Shown: in pieces, positions 1 through 5,717 of the stretch
How positions within the stretch are numbered: the first letter of the stretch is position 1
Layout: each line of letters opens with the position of its first letter
Assembly (NCBI GenBank): GCA_003451915.1
Contig: DMJC01000019.1
Location: 1-5,717, forward strand
From: Clostridiales bacterium
Lineage (GTDB): Bacteria > Bacillota > Clostridia > Saccharofermentanales > UBA5734
Length of the DNA: 5,717 nucleotides
Reading direction: 5' to 3'
Program-made: the position numbers and the translations under genes
The notes under the pieces: generated by a model
Database searches by the model: none
The model's input: the letters and a program-made list of their open reading frames with translations, nothing else
Told to the model about the DNA's origin: nothing

Positions 1-1812
1 ACAACCGGCTGTTCATTGCAGGCGGCAAAGTTGCCACGGGCTGAAGCCGGAGTGCTTGATTTATCTGGCTGGGACCTGGCCAGCCGGGATAGTATCAATC
101 TGGATGGTGAATGGTCATTTTACTGGAACCATCTGTTGCCGCCAGGCCATATCGGCCGTGATGAACGGCTGACCGGCTATTATCCTGTTCCGGGTTACTG
201 GACGGATTATGAGGGCTTGCCATTATCATCCGAGGGGCAGGCGACCTATCGCTTGCGCATCACGGGCCTCAAGTCCGACCAGCTGCTGAGCATCAAGTTG
301 CCTGAAATCTACACAGAGTACAGTTTCTGGGTCAATAGCCAGCTTATCGCCGGCAATGGGCCGCTGGCTAACGAGGATCTGCATTATATTTCGCCTGATG
401 TTTTTGACTTTTATACAGATACTGATACGGTCGAACTGCTTTTACTGATCCGCAATAATGATCATGTCAACGCCGGTATCGGTCAAAGTCTGCGCCTCGG
501 GACGACGCGAATGCTGCATCGTGACCAGAATTTTGCTGCTTCAGCGGATCTGCTGCTTTGTTTTGTCTGTCTTAGTGCCGGCTTATTTCATCTGTTTGTA
601 TATTTTATTTCGAGCAAACAGCGCGAACTGATCGCTTTCGGCATACTTTGTGTGGCCGTCGGCATCCGTGGCTTACTTTCGAATGAAACACTTTTGATGC
701 AATACATCCCTGATATGCCATTTATTGTAGGTTCGCGGATCTTGACGCTGACGGTGCCGATAATCATCATTGCGATATTTATTTACACACATGCGCTTTA
801 CAAAGAGGATATCCCGTCTCTGATCGGTGAAACTTTATTGGCGATCAATATTATCTATATTTTAACGGTTTTGCTGGTGCCATCATTTGTGTACAGCAGC
901 CTGTTCAAGCCTTTTCTGGTCAGTGTGGCATCTACCGGCCTGTTCGGGCTGTTCATCGCCATTAAAGTCGTCGTTCTGCGCAGGCCGGCAGCCTGGTATT
1001 ATCTGAGCGGAATTATTTTTCTGGTTGCGGCTGCCACCAATGATATTCTGCAGTTCTTGCAGATTGTCAACAGTGCTTATTTGCTGACCGCCGGGGTTGC
1101 CTTGTTTGTGACCAGCCAGATGGTGCTGCTGGCTGAACGGACGGCCGGCGTTTATCGGATCGCTGAGAAGCTGGCCGGTGACCTGCGCCAGAAAGAAGAC
1201 CTGGCTATCAAGACTGAGACTGCTTATCTCGGCGTGCAGATCAAACCGCATTTTTTGTATAATGCGCTCAATACCATTGCAGACTGCTGCCAGACCAATC
1301 CTGCGCTGGCTGAGGACCTGATTTTGTCGCTGTCACGGTACTTGCGCGGCACGATGGATTTTGCCAATCTCAGCGACACCGTAACCTTGGGCAAGGAAAT
1401 CGAATTGGTCAGGGCTTATACGTCAATCGAATCGGCTCGTTTCGATAATTTCGAGGTCTTTTACCAGATTGAGCCGGGATTGCTTGGTACTCGAATTCCG
1501 CCGCTTACACTGCAGCCACTCGTTGAAAATGCAATCAAACACGGGATTCGCCACATGCCATCCGGCGGCCGGGTTGACATCGTTATCCGTAAAATGGGCG
1601 ATTGCATCCGAATTTGCGTGACTGATAATGGTTCCGGCATCCCCGGCCCTATCCAGGCTAACATGCTGCATCCGCAGGCAGAAAACGGAATCGGCCTGTA
1701 CAACGTGCACACCCGTCTGATCCGGACGTTCGGCCAGGGCCTGACCATTGACAGCAAGGTTGGTGCCGGCACAAGAATCTGTTTTGATATTCCGCTGGCT
1801 GAGGAGTTTTAA
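1..1812 (+). CDS. Membrane sensor histidine kinase, 7TM-DISM sensor with LytS-type kinase core (5' partial)
   Basis: The frame is open to the first base. A TTG at 16 could start a 598-residue protein, but it has no ribosome site and would leave out the signal peptide expected before an extracellular domain, so I treat the gene as 5'-truncated. Numbering is from that TTG. Residues about 12-165 form a jelly-roll-like extracellular domain (LSGWDL, LDGEWSFYW, VPGYW, FWVNSQLIA) typical of 7TM-DISM receptors. About seven hydrophobic helices follow between 174 and 373, then a helical linker and a His_kinase (LytS/YehU-type) domain. The phosphoacceptor is H412 in QIKPHFLYNALNTI. ATPase motifs are the N box (PLVENAIKHG, N505), DNGSGIP (D537), NGIGLYNV and GAGT. 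It should autophosphorylate on sensing an external ligand, possibly a carbohydrate, and pass phosphate to the regulator that starts directly after its stop. The ligand is unknown. All key kinase residues are present. Confidence 0.93.
   Translation, partial: TTGCSLQAAKLPRAEAGVLDLSGWDLASRDSINLDGEWSFYWNHLLPPGHIGRDERLTGYYPVPGYWTDYEGLPLSSEGQATYRLRITGLKSDQLLSIKLPEIYTEYSFWVNSQLIAGNGPLANEDLHYISPDVFDFYTDTDTVELLLLIRNNDHVNAGIGQSLRLGTTRMLHRDQNFAASADLLLCFVCLSAGLFHLFVYFISSKQRELIAFGILCVAVGIRGLLSNETLLMQYIPDMPFIVGSRILTLTVPIIIIAIFIYTHALYKEDIPSLIGETLLAINIIYILTVLLVPSFVYSSLFKPFLVSVASTGLFGLFIAIKVVVLRRPAAWYYLSGIIFLVAAATNDILQFLQIVNSAYLLTAGVALFVTSQMVLLAERTAGVYRIAEKLAGDLRQKEDLAIKTETAYLGVQIKPHFLYNALNTIADCCQTNPALAEDLILSLSRYLRGTMDFANLSDTVTLGKEIELVRAYTSIESARFDNFEVFYQIEPGLLGTRIPPLTLQPLVENAIKHGIRHMPSGGRVDIVIRKMGDCIRICVTDNGSGIPGPIQANMLHPQAENGIGLYNVHTRLIRTFGQGLTIDSKVGAGTRICFDIPLAEEF
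1801..1806 (+). promoter_or_regulatory. Ribosome binding site of the response regulator, inside the kinase gene
   Basis: GAGGAG encodes the final two glutamates of the kinase and lies six bases before the ATG at 1813. The kinase stop TAA (1810-1812) abuts that ATG with no gap. This arrangement supports the chosen start and suggests translational coupling of the two proteins. Confidence 0.8.
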
Positions 1813-2928
1813 ATGTTTACGGCAATCGCCATCGATGATGAAAAAAAAGCCCTCGACCGTTTTGAACGGGTGATGCTGGATGAGCCCCGCCTTTATCTGG
1901 CCGGCCGATTCACCAACGTCGAGGACGCCCTTTTCTTTGTGGAACAAGTCAAGATCGATGTTGCTTTTGTTGACATTGACATGCCGGGAATCGACGGACT
2001 TGAACTGGCTGAGCGCCTGCTCAGCATACGGCCGCGCCTGGAAATCATTTTTGTCACGGCTTATGATCAATATGCTTTGGCTGCCTTCCGTCTGCATGCG
2101 GCAGGTTATCTGCTCAAGCCGATCGGTCTCCAGGAACTGCGTGAACAGGTCGATGTCCTGGTGCGTCGCCGTGGTGATTTGGCAAACACTGAGCAGACTG
2201 TGCCCCTGGTCGTTAATTGCTTCGGAGGCTTTCGCTGCTATCCGGACGGTGATGAGGACCGGCTGATCCAGTGGCGGACAGGCAAGACCGAAGAACTTTT
2301 CGCGCTTTTAATCAATAATCTGGGTGCGCCTTTGCCGCGTGAAATTATCGTTGACACCCTTTGGCCTGAAACCGATCCCGAAAAAGCTGCTAACCGTTTC
2401 CGGGTCACCTGCACTTATCTGCGCAACACACTGGCCGCCGGCGGTTATCCGGATATGCTGCTGCGCGAGCGTGACAGCTACCGTCTTGACCTGCAGCGGC
2501 TGCGCTGTGACCTGATCCAGCTGACTACCCTGTTACCGCAGGCTGCCGTCAGCAACAATCTCGAGCTGCTGGAAAAAACAAGCCGGCTCTGCGCCAGCCC
2601 TTTTCTGGAAAACAAAAACTTCGAATGGGCGATCCGCCAGCAGCGCCTTTACGAGCAAGAATTCAAAAGAATCCAATACCGCCTGGCCGAAGAATACACC
2701 CGGCGGGCAGCGCATGACCGGGCGGCCGTCGCCCTGCAAGCCATTGTCAATCGGGATCCCTGCGACGAACGTGCCGTGACCGGACTGATCGACCATTATC
2801 TGAAAATCGGCCAAAAGGAAAATGCCCACAAGATTTACAAGGCGTACGAACAGCAGCTGATGGCAGAGCTGGGGCTGCGGCCATCGGCAATTTTAGGTGA
2901 AAGGTTAAGGATGAAGAATGAAGGATGA
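1813..2928 (+). CDS. Response regulator with receiver, winged-helix and BTAD domains (SARP-type)
   Basis: This is the cytoplasmic partner of the preceding kinase, 371 residues. The receiver domain covers about 1-118: acidic pocket D8-D9, phosphoacceptor D54 in VDIDMPGIDG, T82, and K102 in LLKPI. An OmpR-like winged helix follows at about 130-225 (KTEELFALLINN, LPREIIVDTLWP, ANRFRVTCTYLRNTL). Residues about 232-365 form a helical TPR-like bacterial transcriptional activation domain (EWAIRQQRLYEQEF, YEQQLMAELGLRPS). This layout matches the known group of response regulators carrying SARP domains, which are thought to activate transcription. The start is fixed by a GAGGAG ribosome site and abutment with the kinase stop. 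The last five residues (MKNEG) and the TGA come from the heptad repeat described separately, so the original C-terminus may have differed slightly. Its target genes are not in view. Confidence 0.93.
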   Translation: MFTAIAIDDEKKALDRFERVMLDEPRLYLAGRFTNVEDALFFVEQVKIDVAFVDIDMPGIDGLELAERLLSIRPRLEIIFVTAYDQYALAAFRLHAAGYLLKPIGLQELREQVDVLVRRRGDLANTEQTVPLVVNCFGGFRCYPDGDEDRLIQWRTGKTEELFALLINNLGAPLPREIIVDTLWPETDPEKAANRFRVTCTYLRNTLAAGGYPDMLLRERDSYRLDLQRLRCDLIQLTTLLPQAAVSNNLELLEKTSRLCASPFLENKNFEWAIRQQRLYEQEFKRIQYRLAEEYTRRAAHDRAAVALQAIVNRDPCDERAVTGLIDHYLKIGQKENAHKIYKAYEQQLMAELGLRPSAILGERLRMKNEG

Positions 2929-3001
2929 AGAATGAAGGATGAGTATGACTTTTCATCTTTCATTCTTCATTTTTCATTCTTCATTCTTCATCCTTCACTT
3001 T
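2901..3001. repeat. Inverted array of degenerate 7-bp repeats (ATGAAGR) between convergent genes
   Basis: The left arm (2907-2943) is a run of ATGAAGA/ATGAAGG units. The right arm (2959-2995) is the same family inverted. Pairing by hand gives 37 consecutive pairs in + strand RNA, 33 Watson-Crick and 4 G-U (2924/2978, 2930/2972, 2938/2964, 2943/2959), with a 15-nt loop. After one mismatch, five more pairs extend the stem to 2901/3001. The array overlaps the end and stop of the response regulator and the stop of the PucR-type gene. Similar short heptanucleotide repeats are known from intergenic regions of several bacteria. Whether this is a dispersed family in this genome cannot be seen from one copy. 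Confidence 0.9.
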
Positions 3002-3008
3002 CTCTTTC
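2907..3008 (+). terminator. Possible transcription terminator or 3'-end stabiliser (heptad hairpin)
   Basis: The heptad stem lies at the 3' end of the kinase-regulator operon and is followed by a pyrimidine-rich stretch (CACTTTCTCTTT), which is not a clean U tract. It is long and A/U-rich in pairing, unlike a compact intrinsic terminator. Protection of the mRNA 3' end or blocking of read-through between the convergent genes is plausible, but this is inference from position and fold. Confidence 0.4.
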
Positions 3009-4431
3009 CATTTTCGTGGCATTGGTAAGATAAAAGCAGATAATGGCGAACAGCGTAATCGTCGAGGTCAACATCGATCAGTTCCTGAATCCGGCCGATG
3101 CGGTAGACCAGTGAATTGCGATGAATGTAGAGTGCTGCAGCTGTCGAGACCAGATTGCGTTCGTGCTTGAGATAAACATAGAGTGTATTAAAATATTGCG
3201 TACTATGTAAATGGTCATAATCATGAAGAATCTGTAAAGCGGGGTGAAAAATATTACTGCCCTGCAGGGTCTGTGACAATTCGGAAAACAAGTAGCTCAT
3301 TGCGCTCTGTGAATTGAGGCGTGAAAGTCTTTCCCGGCTGTAATCGAGGGCGATGTTGGCTTGTTTGAAGGCGCTGCGCAGCGCCCGCCAGTCGGAAAAG
3401 GGGTAGCTGATACCGATCCGGACTTGCAGGTCAAGGGCGATTTCCTGCAAGGTGTCACAGAATATTTTCTGATCCTGATCGTAAACACAGAGCATCAGCA
3501 GACTGTTCTCATATTCAAAACAAAGGCTGCGGCTGATTTCGTGTTCCAGCACGGGCGCGGCTATGACCAGCCGGTCGGCAAATTCAGGCGGGATAACCGC
3601 CAAAATAAACAAATCACTCTCCATATCATTCAGCGACTTGGTCATGGCGATTTCACTGTCATCGATTTTGACGCCATTCAGCAGCTCGGTGAACAAATGA
3701 CTGATATTTTTCATATTGTGATCGTGCTGGTGCAGCCTCGTCCATTTGATGATCGCCTGAATCAGAATTCGCGTCTTGTGCACTTGGCCTTCGGTCAAGC
3801 GTGTCTGGCTTTCCACAACACACATCGTGCCGAGAAAGGAATCTGCCGCAGGGTCGGGTATACGAAAATTGATACCGCGGGTGACTGCGCCCGGTGGCTG
3901 GAAAATAAACGGTTCGTTGTCATATTCACTGGCTCGACGCAAGCGTTTAAAATCGGATTCATGGTAAATGGCGCTGATGCGATTATAGGGCATGCGGCCG
4001 TATTGCAGCATGTGGTCCCATTCCGGGTCGACAGTGCCGGCCGGATGATCAGTCATGGCGAAAACGATATCACGTTCATCGACGATGAAAATCGGATTGC
4101 CCAAAATCGGGCTGCTGCATTGAATCAGGCTGTCCAGGCCGCCACCGCCGTAAATAATCTCGTTCAGGCGGTTTTCCCATTGCTGCAGCTGTTCAGCAAC
4201 AGCCGATATGGTATTGAAAACTTCGTGAACCTCGGCTTTGAAAACCCATATACAGTCCTGCCCGCTGCAGCAGACCACATCATCGCCGTCTTGCGACAAA
4301 TGAACAAAAAGATCCCCCGGATGACCAGGCCCCAGCCGGATACCGGTCAATTCGCCGGCCGGTTTCCTGATGCTGGTTTCCAGCCGGTAATTTGCTAACC
4401 CGTCAGCTAAAATCGACATTGTCAGTTGCAT
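2995..4431 (-). CDS. PucR/CdaR-type transcriptional regulator
   Basis: The 478-residue protein has the C-terminal helix-turn-helix of the PucR family at about 412-470 (YFNTLYVYLKHERN, LVSTAAALYIHRNSLVYRIGRI, DVDLDD). A middle region (about 255-375) resembles the degenerate GGDEF-like domain found in CdaR-type regulators (VRIGISYPFSDWRALRSAFKQANIALDYS). The N-terminal half contains a stretch at about 100-130 (LIQCSSPILGNPIFIVDERD) of the kind seen in PucR-family sensor regions. I do not see the sugar-diacid recognition domain of true CdaR, so no gene symbol is given. No membrane segments are visible, so it should be cytoplasmic. The start at 4431 is chosen for GGTGAT, a match to the anti-Shine-Dalgarno region, three bases upstream (4440-4435). 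A second ATG at codon 5 is possible. It is divergent from a GntP-family permease, and members of this family commonly regulate adjacent uptake or catabolic genes, so it probably controls the permease and itself. Confidence 0.9.
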   Translation of the reverse strand: MQLTMSILADGLANYRLETSIRKPAGELTGIRLGPGHPGDLFVHLSQDGDDVVCCSGQDCIWVFKAEVHEVFNTISAVAEQLQQWENRLNEIIYGGGGLDSLIQCSSPILGNPIFIVDERDIVFAMTDHPAGTVDPEWDHMLQYGRMPYNRISAIYHESDFKRLRRASEYDNEPFIFQPPGAVTRGINFRIPDPAADSFLGTMCVVESQTRLTEGQVHKTRILIQAIIKWTRLHQHDHNMKNISHLFTELLNGVKIDDSEIAMTKSLNDMESDLFILAVIPPEFADRLVIAAPVLEHEISRSLCFEYENSLLMLCVYDQDQKIFCDTLQEIALDLQVRIGISYPFSDWRALRSAFKQANIALDYSRERLSRLNSQSAMSYLFSELSQTLQGSNIFHPALQILHDYDHLHSTQYFNTLYVYLKHERNLVSTAAALYIHRNSLVYRIGRIQELIDVDLDDYAVRHYLLLSYQCHENGKRK

Positions 4432-4448
4432 TTCATCACCCTGCAGCC

Positions 4449-4478
4449 ATTATAGTATGATTCGTACAAATTTGTACA
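4449..4478 (-). promoter_or_regulatory. Candidate promoter of the PucR-type regulator gene
   Basis: On the - strand a perfect TATAAT (4454-4449) lies 18 bp downstream of TGTACA (4478-4473), a 4-of-6 match to the -35 consensus. The predicted start near 4442 gives a leader of only about 11 nt that begins at the ribosome site. The -35 element lies inside a palindrome, so a protein bound there should affect expression. Confidence 0.65.
4464..4477. promoter_or_regulatory. Candidate operator 1: perfect 14-bp palindrome GTACAAATTTGTAC
   Basis: The palindrome is perfect over 14 bp and lies over the -35 element and upstream spacer of the PucR-type gene's promoter candidate. Its half-site GTACAA/TTGTAC recurs at 4616-4633 before the permease. 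Autoregulation by the PucR-type protein is the simplest guess, since that is the only regulator encoded next to it. Binding is not shown. Confidence 0.6.
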
Positions 4479-4522
4479 GTCTTATCTTTCAGCTGTTTGA
4501 ACGATTGATACATTGTCCCGTT

Positions 4523-4559
4523 AATATTGCTAATATATACTGAAAGCGGATGCAATATT
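4523..4559. repeat. Inverted repeat AATATTGC-N21-GCAATATT
   Basis: Two perfect 8-bp arms (4523-4530 and 4552-4559) are separated by 21 bp in the divergent intergenic region. The centre-to-centre distance of the arms is 29 bp, near three helical turns. It may be a binding site for a dimeric regulator, or chance in an AT-rich stretch. Confidence 0.35.
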
Positions 4560-4585
4560 TTCGCGTTTTTGCCAGAAAATGCGAA
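4560..4585. promoter_or_regulatory. 26-bp imperfect palindrome, possible activator site of the permease
   Basis: TTCGCGTTTT (4560-4569) and AAAATGCGAA (4576-4585) match as inverted arms at 9 of 10 positions across a 6-bp centre. The centre is about 78 bp before the predicted permease transcription start, a usual distance for an upstream activator site. It begins directly where the preceding inverted repeat ends. Its half-site is unlike GTACAA, so it may bind a different protein. Confidence 0.4.
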
Positions 4586-4612
4586 TAATCAGTTCCAAAA
4601 TCTTTTATCTCT

Positions 4613-4643
4613 TTGGTACAAAAGTCGTTGTACCCATTATGAT
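4613..4643 (+). promoter_or_regulatory. Candidate promoter of the GntP-family permease
   Basis: TATGAT (4638-4643) is a 5-of-6 match to the -10 consensus. The -35 region is poor: TTGGTA at a 19-bp spacing or GGTACA at 17 bp. A weak -35 covered by an inverted repeat suggests a regulated promoter. The predicted start near 4650 would leave a leader of about 26 nt carrying a strong ribosome site. Confidence 0.5.
4615..4634. promoter_or_regulatory. Candidate operator 2: inverted repeat GGTACAA-N6-TTGTACC
   Basis: Perfect 7-bp arms (4615-4621 and 4628-4634) flank a 6-bp centre. The half-site GTACAA is the same as in the palindrome at 4464-4477, with a longer centre (6 bp against 2). It fills the -35 and spacer region of the permease promoter candidate. 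As RNA it could also form a 7-bp hairpin, but with transcription starting near 4650 it would act as DNA. Confidence 0.55.
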
Positions 4644-4664
4644 CTGATCCAAGTCCAAAATGCG

Positions 4665-4670
4665 AGGAGG
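4665..4670 (+). promoter_or_regulatory. Strong ribosome binding site of the permease
   Basis: AGGAGG, extended to GAGGAGG from 4664, lies six bases before the ATG at 4677 and fixes the permease start. Confidence 0.9.
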
Positions 4671-4676
4671 AAACAC

Positions 4677-5717
4677 ATGGAAATCATTGGATTGCTCGGT
4701 ATTATCGTTGCTCTTGTCCTGTTTCTGCTGCTAGTTTACAAAGGCTGGTCATCATATTGGGTGGCCCCGATCTGTGCGGTCATTGTCGCCGTCACAAACG
4801 TTATCGATGTCGATCCCATGAACAGTGCAGCCCAGGGAATTCTGGCAAGAACCGGTCTGGACGCTGTTCTCAACAAAGCTCAGATTTTTCAGTCAGCATT
4901 TATTTACGGCATGTTTGATGTCGCTTTCTCCCTGTTCTCGATCATCTTCCTGGGCGCTATCCTGGGTAAAATCTTTACCGACACCGGCGCCGCCTCTTCG
5001 ATCGCCAAAACATTGACCAACAAATTCGTTATCAAATCTACAGGCCCTAAGCAGGTCCGCATTGCCCTGTTCGTCTTGCTCGTCATGTCCGGCTTGCTGA
5101 CCATGGGCGGTATCGATGGCTACATCATGGTCTTCACGATGTTCCCGATCTGCATGATTGTCGCTGAAATAGTCAACATTCCCCGCCGTTATGTTCCGGC
5201 CATGCTCGCCCTCAACTGCGCTTTCATGACCGCGCCGGGCGCTCCCCAGATTTACAATGTCATGGGTCTCGCAGCAGCCAACATGGCTGGCGTCCACGAC
5301 CTGACTCCCACCGCCGGTCTCATCCCGGGCCTTATTTCATCACTGATCATTGCTGTTGCCGGTTACTTCACGCTGACCCACATGGTCATCAAGGCCATGA
5401 ATAAAGGTGAAGTCTTCGAGTACGGCCCTGTCGCCAAGATCGAAGAAGAAGAGCGCAAACTCCCGAACTTCTGGATCGCCATTCTGCCGCTGATCACCGT
5501 ATTTGTCATTTACACCATTTTGCATTGGAATATCGCGATAGCGCTGACCGCCGGTATCCTGGTCAACATTATCCTGATGTTCCCCTTCATCCCCAAGAAG
5601 GACCAGTTCCATCTGCCGACCACCAGCCGCGTGACCGGTCTGATCACCTCGCTCAATCTCGGTGGTAACAACTATCCCAACGCCTTGATGACTGTCGTCA
5701 CCCCGGCAGGTCTGGCG
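4677..5717 (+). CDS. GntP-family permease, probable carboxylate/proton symporter (3' partial)
   Basis: An ATG after a perfect AGGAGG opens a frame that runs off the window after 347 codons; family members are usually about 450 residues, so the last quarter or so is missing. The protein is strongly hydrophobic, with membrane segments near residues 2-21, 27-43, 75-98, 127-145, 148-168, 212-236, 263-283 and 285-304. GntP-family signatures are visible: FLGAILGKIFTDTGAASSIA (91-110), the glycine-rich MGGIDGYIMVF (143-153), and APGAPQIYN (186-194), matching the conserved PGxPQIxN loop. Known members import gluconate and related sugar acids or other carboxylates in the cytoplasmic membrane. The substrate here cannot be read from sequence. 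Phenylalanine and isoleucine codons mostly end in C, unlike the kinase gene, which hints at stronger expression. It is divergent from the PucR-type regulator, which probably controls it. Any catabolic genes would lie beyond the right edge. Confidence 0.9.
   Translation, partial: MEIIGLLGIIVALVLFLLLVYKGWSSYWVAPICAVIVAVTNVIDVDPMNSAAQGILARTGLDAVLNKAQIFQSAFIYGMFDVAFSLFSIIFLGAILGKIFTDTGAASSIAKTLTNKFVIKSTGPKQVRIALFVLLVMSGLLTMGGIDGYIMVFTMFPICMIVAEIVNIPRRYVPAMLALNCAFMTAPGAPQIYNVMGLAAANMAGVHDLTPTAGLIPGLISSLIIAVAGYFTLTHMVIKAMNKGEVFEYGPVAKIEEEERKLPNFWIAILPLITVFVIYTILHWNIAIALTAGILVNIILMFPFIPKKDQFHLPTTSRVTGLITSLNLGGNNYPNALMTVVTPAGLA

Noticed and set aside
16..18. TTG as the true start of the kinase
   Set aside because: There is no ribosome site, the frame is open to the window edge, and an extracellular sensor domain needs a signal sequence before it.
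883..1251. A 122-codon open frame on the - strand within the kinase
   Set aside because: It is antisense to the membrane helices and linker of the kinase and looks like a translation of their complement.
1423..2097. A 224-codon open frame on the - strand spanning the kinase-regulator junction
   Set aside because: It crosses the ends of two well-supported genes and has no domain signal; antisense shadow.
2901..3001. CRISPR array or insertion-sequence end
   Set aside because: The units are 7 bp, contiguous and inverted, with no spacers, transposase gene or target duplication visible.
3361..4398. A 345-codon open frame on the + strand opposite the PucR-type gene
   Set aside because: It begins at a TTG with no ribosome site, its product shows no recognisable domain, and it lies wholly antisense to a gene with clear PucR-family motifs. 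It is a frame shadow.
4505..4536. Alternative permease promoter: TTGATA with extended -10 TGCTAATAT
   Set aside because: The spacing of 20 bp is too long, and it would give a leader of about 135 nt. TATGAT at 4638 fits better, though a second start here is not excluded.
4613..4634. Sigma-54 type -24/-12 promoter (TGG...TTG)
   Set aside because: The distance between the GG and the downstream TTG element is wrong, and the GC of the -12 element is absent.
4893..5297. A 134-codon open frame on the - strand within the permease
   Set aside because: Its composition (rich in D, H, E and Q) is what the complement of hydrophobic codons gives; the permease reading is far stronger.

Overview
The window looks like a chromosomal segment from a Bacillota (Firmicutes) bacterium, probably a clostridial or Negativicutes-type anaerobe with roughly 50% GC. 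The reasons are a LytS-type kinase with a 7TM-DISM sensor paired with a SARP-type response regulator, a PucR/CdaR-type regulator beside a GntP-family permease, and strong AGGAGG-type ribosome sites. The genus cannot be read from the sequence. I found no RNA gene, insertion sequence, CRISPR array or phage gene.

Region 1 (1-2928, + strand) is a two-component operon. A membrane histidine kinase, whose 5' end lies outside the window, is followed with no spacer by a response regulator made of a receiver domain, a winged helix and a bacterial transcriptional activation domain. The kinase's last sense codons contain the ribosome site of the regulator, so the two are almost certainly co-transcribed and translationally linked. 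No target gene for this pair is visible.

Region 2 (about 2901-3001) is the junction of two convergent genes. It is filled by degenerate 7-bp repeats (ATGAAGR) arranged as two opposed arms. These fold into an unbroken 37-pair stem in + strand RNA. The left arm encodes the last residues and the stop of the response regulator, and the right arm touches the stop of the gene on the other strand.

Region 3 (2995-5717) is a divergent pair: a PucR/CdaR-type regulator on the - strand and a GntP-family permease on the + strand, cut by the right edge of the window. The 245-bp gap between them carries four inverted repeats. Two share the half-site GTACAA/TTGTAC, and each lies over the -35/spacer region of a good promoter candidate, one facing each gene. 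The simplest reading is a self-contained regulatory module: the PucR-type protein senses a metabolite, probably a carboxylate, and controls both its own gene and the permease through these sites. The binding and the substrate are inference.

Nothing here amounts to a wholly new system. The points most worth checking are the paired GTACAA operators and the wobble-only heptad hairpin.
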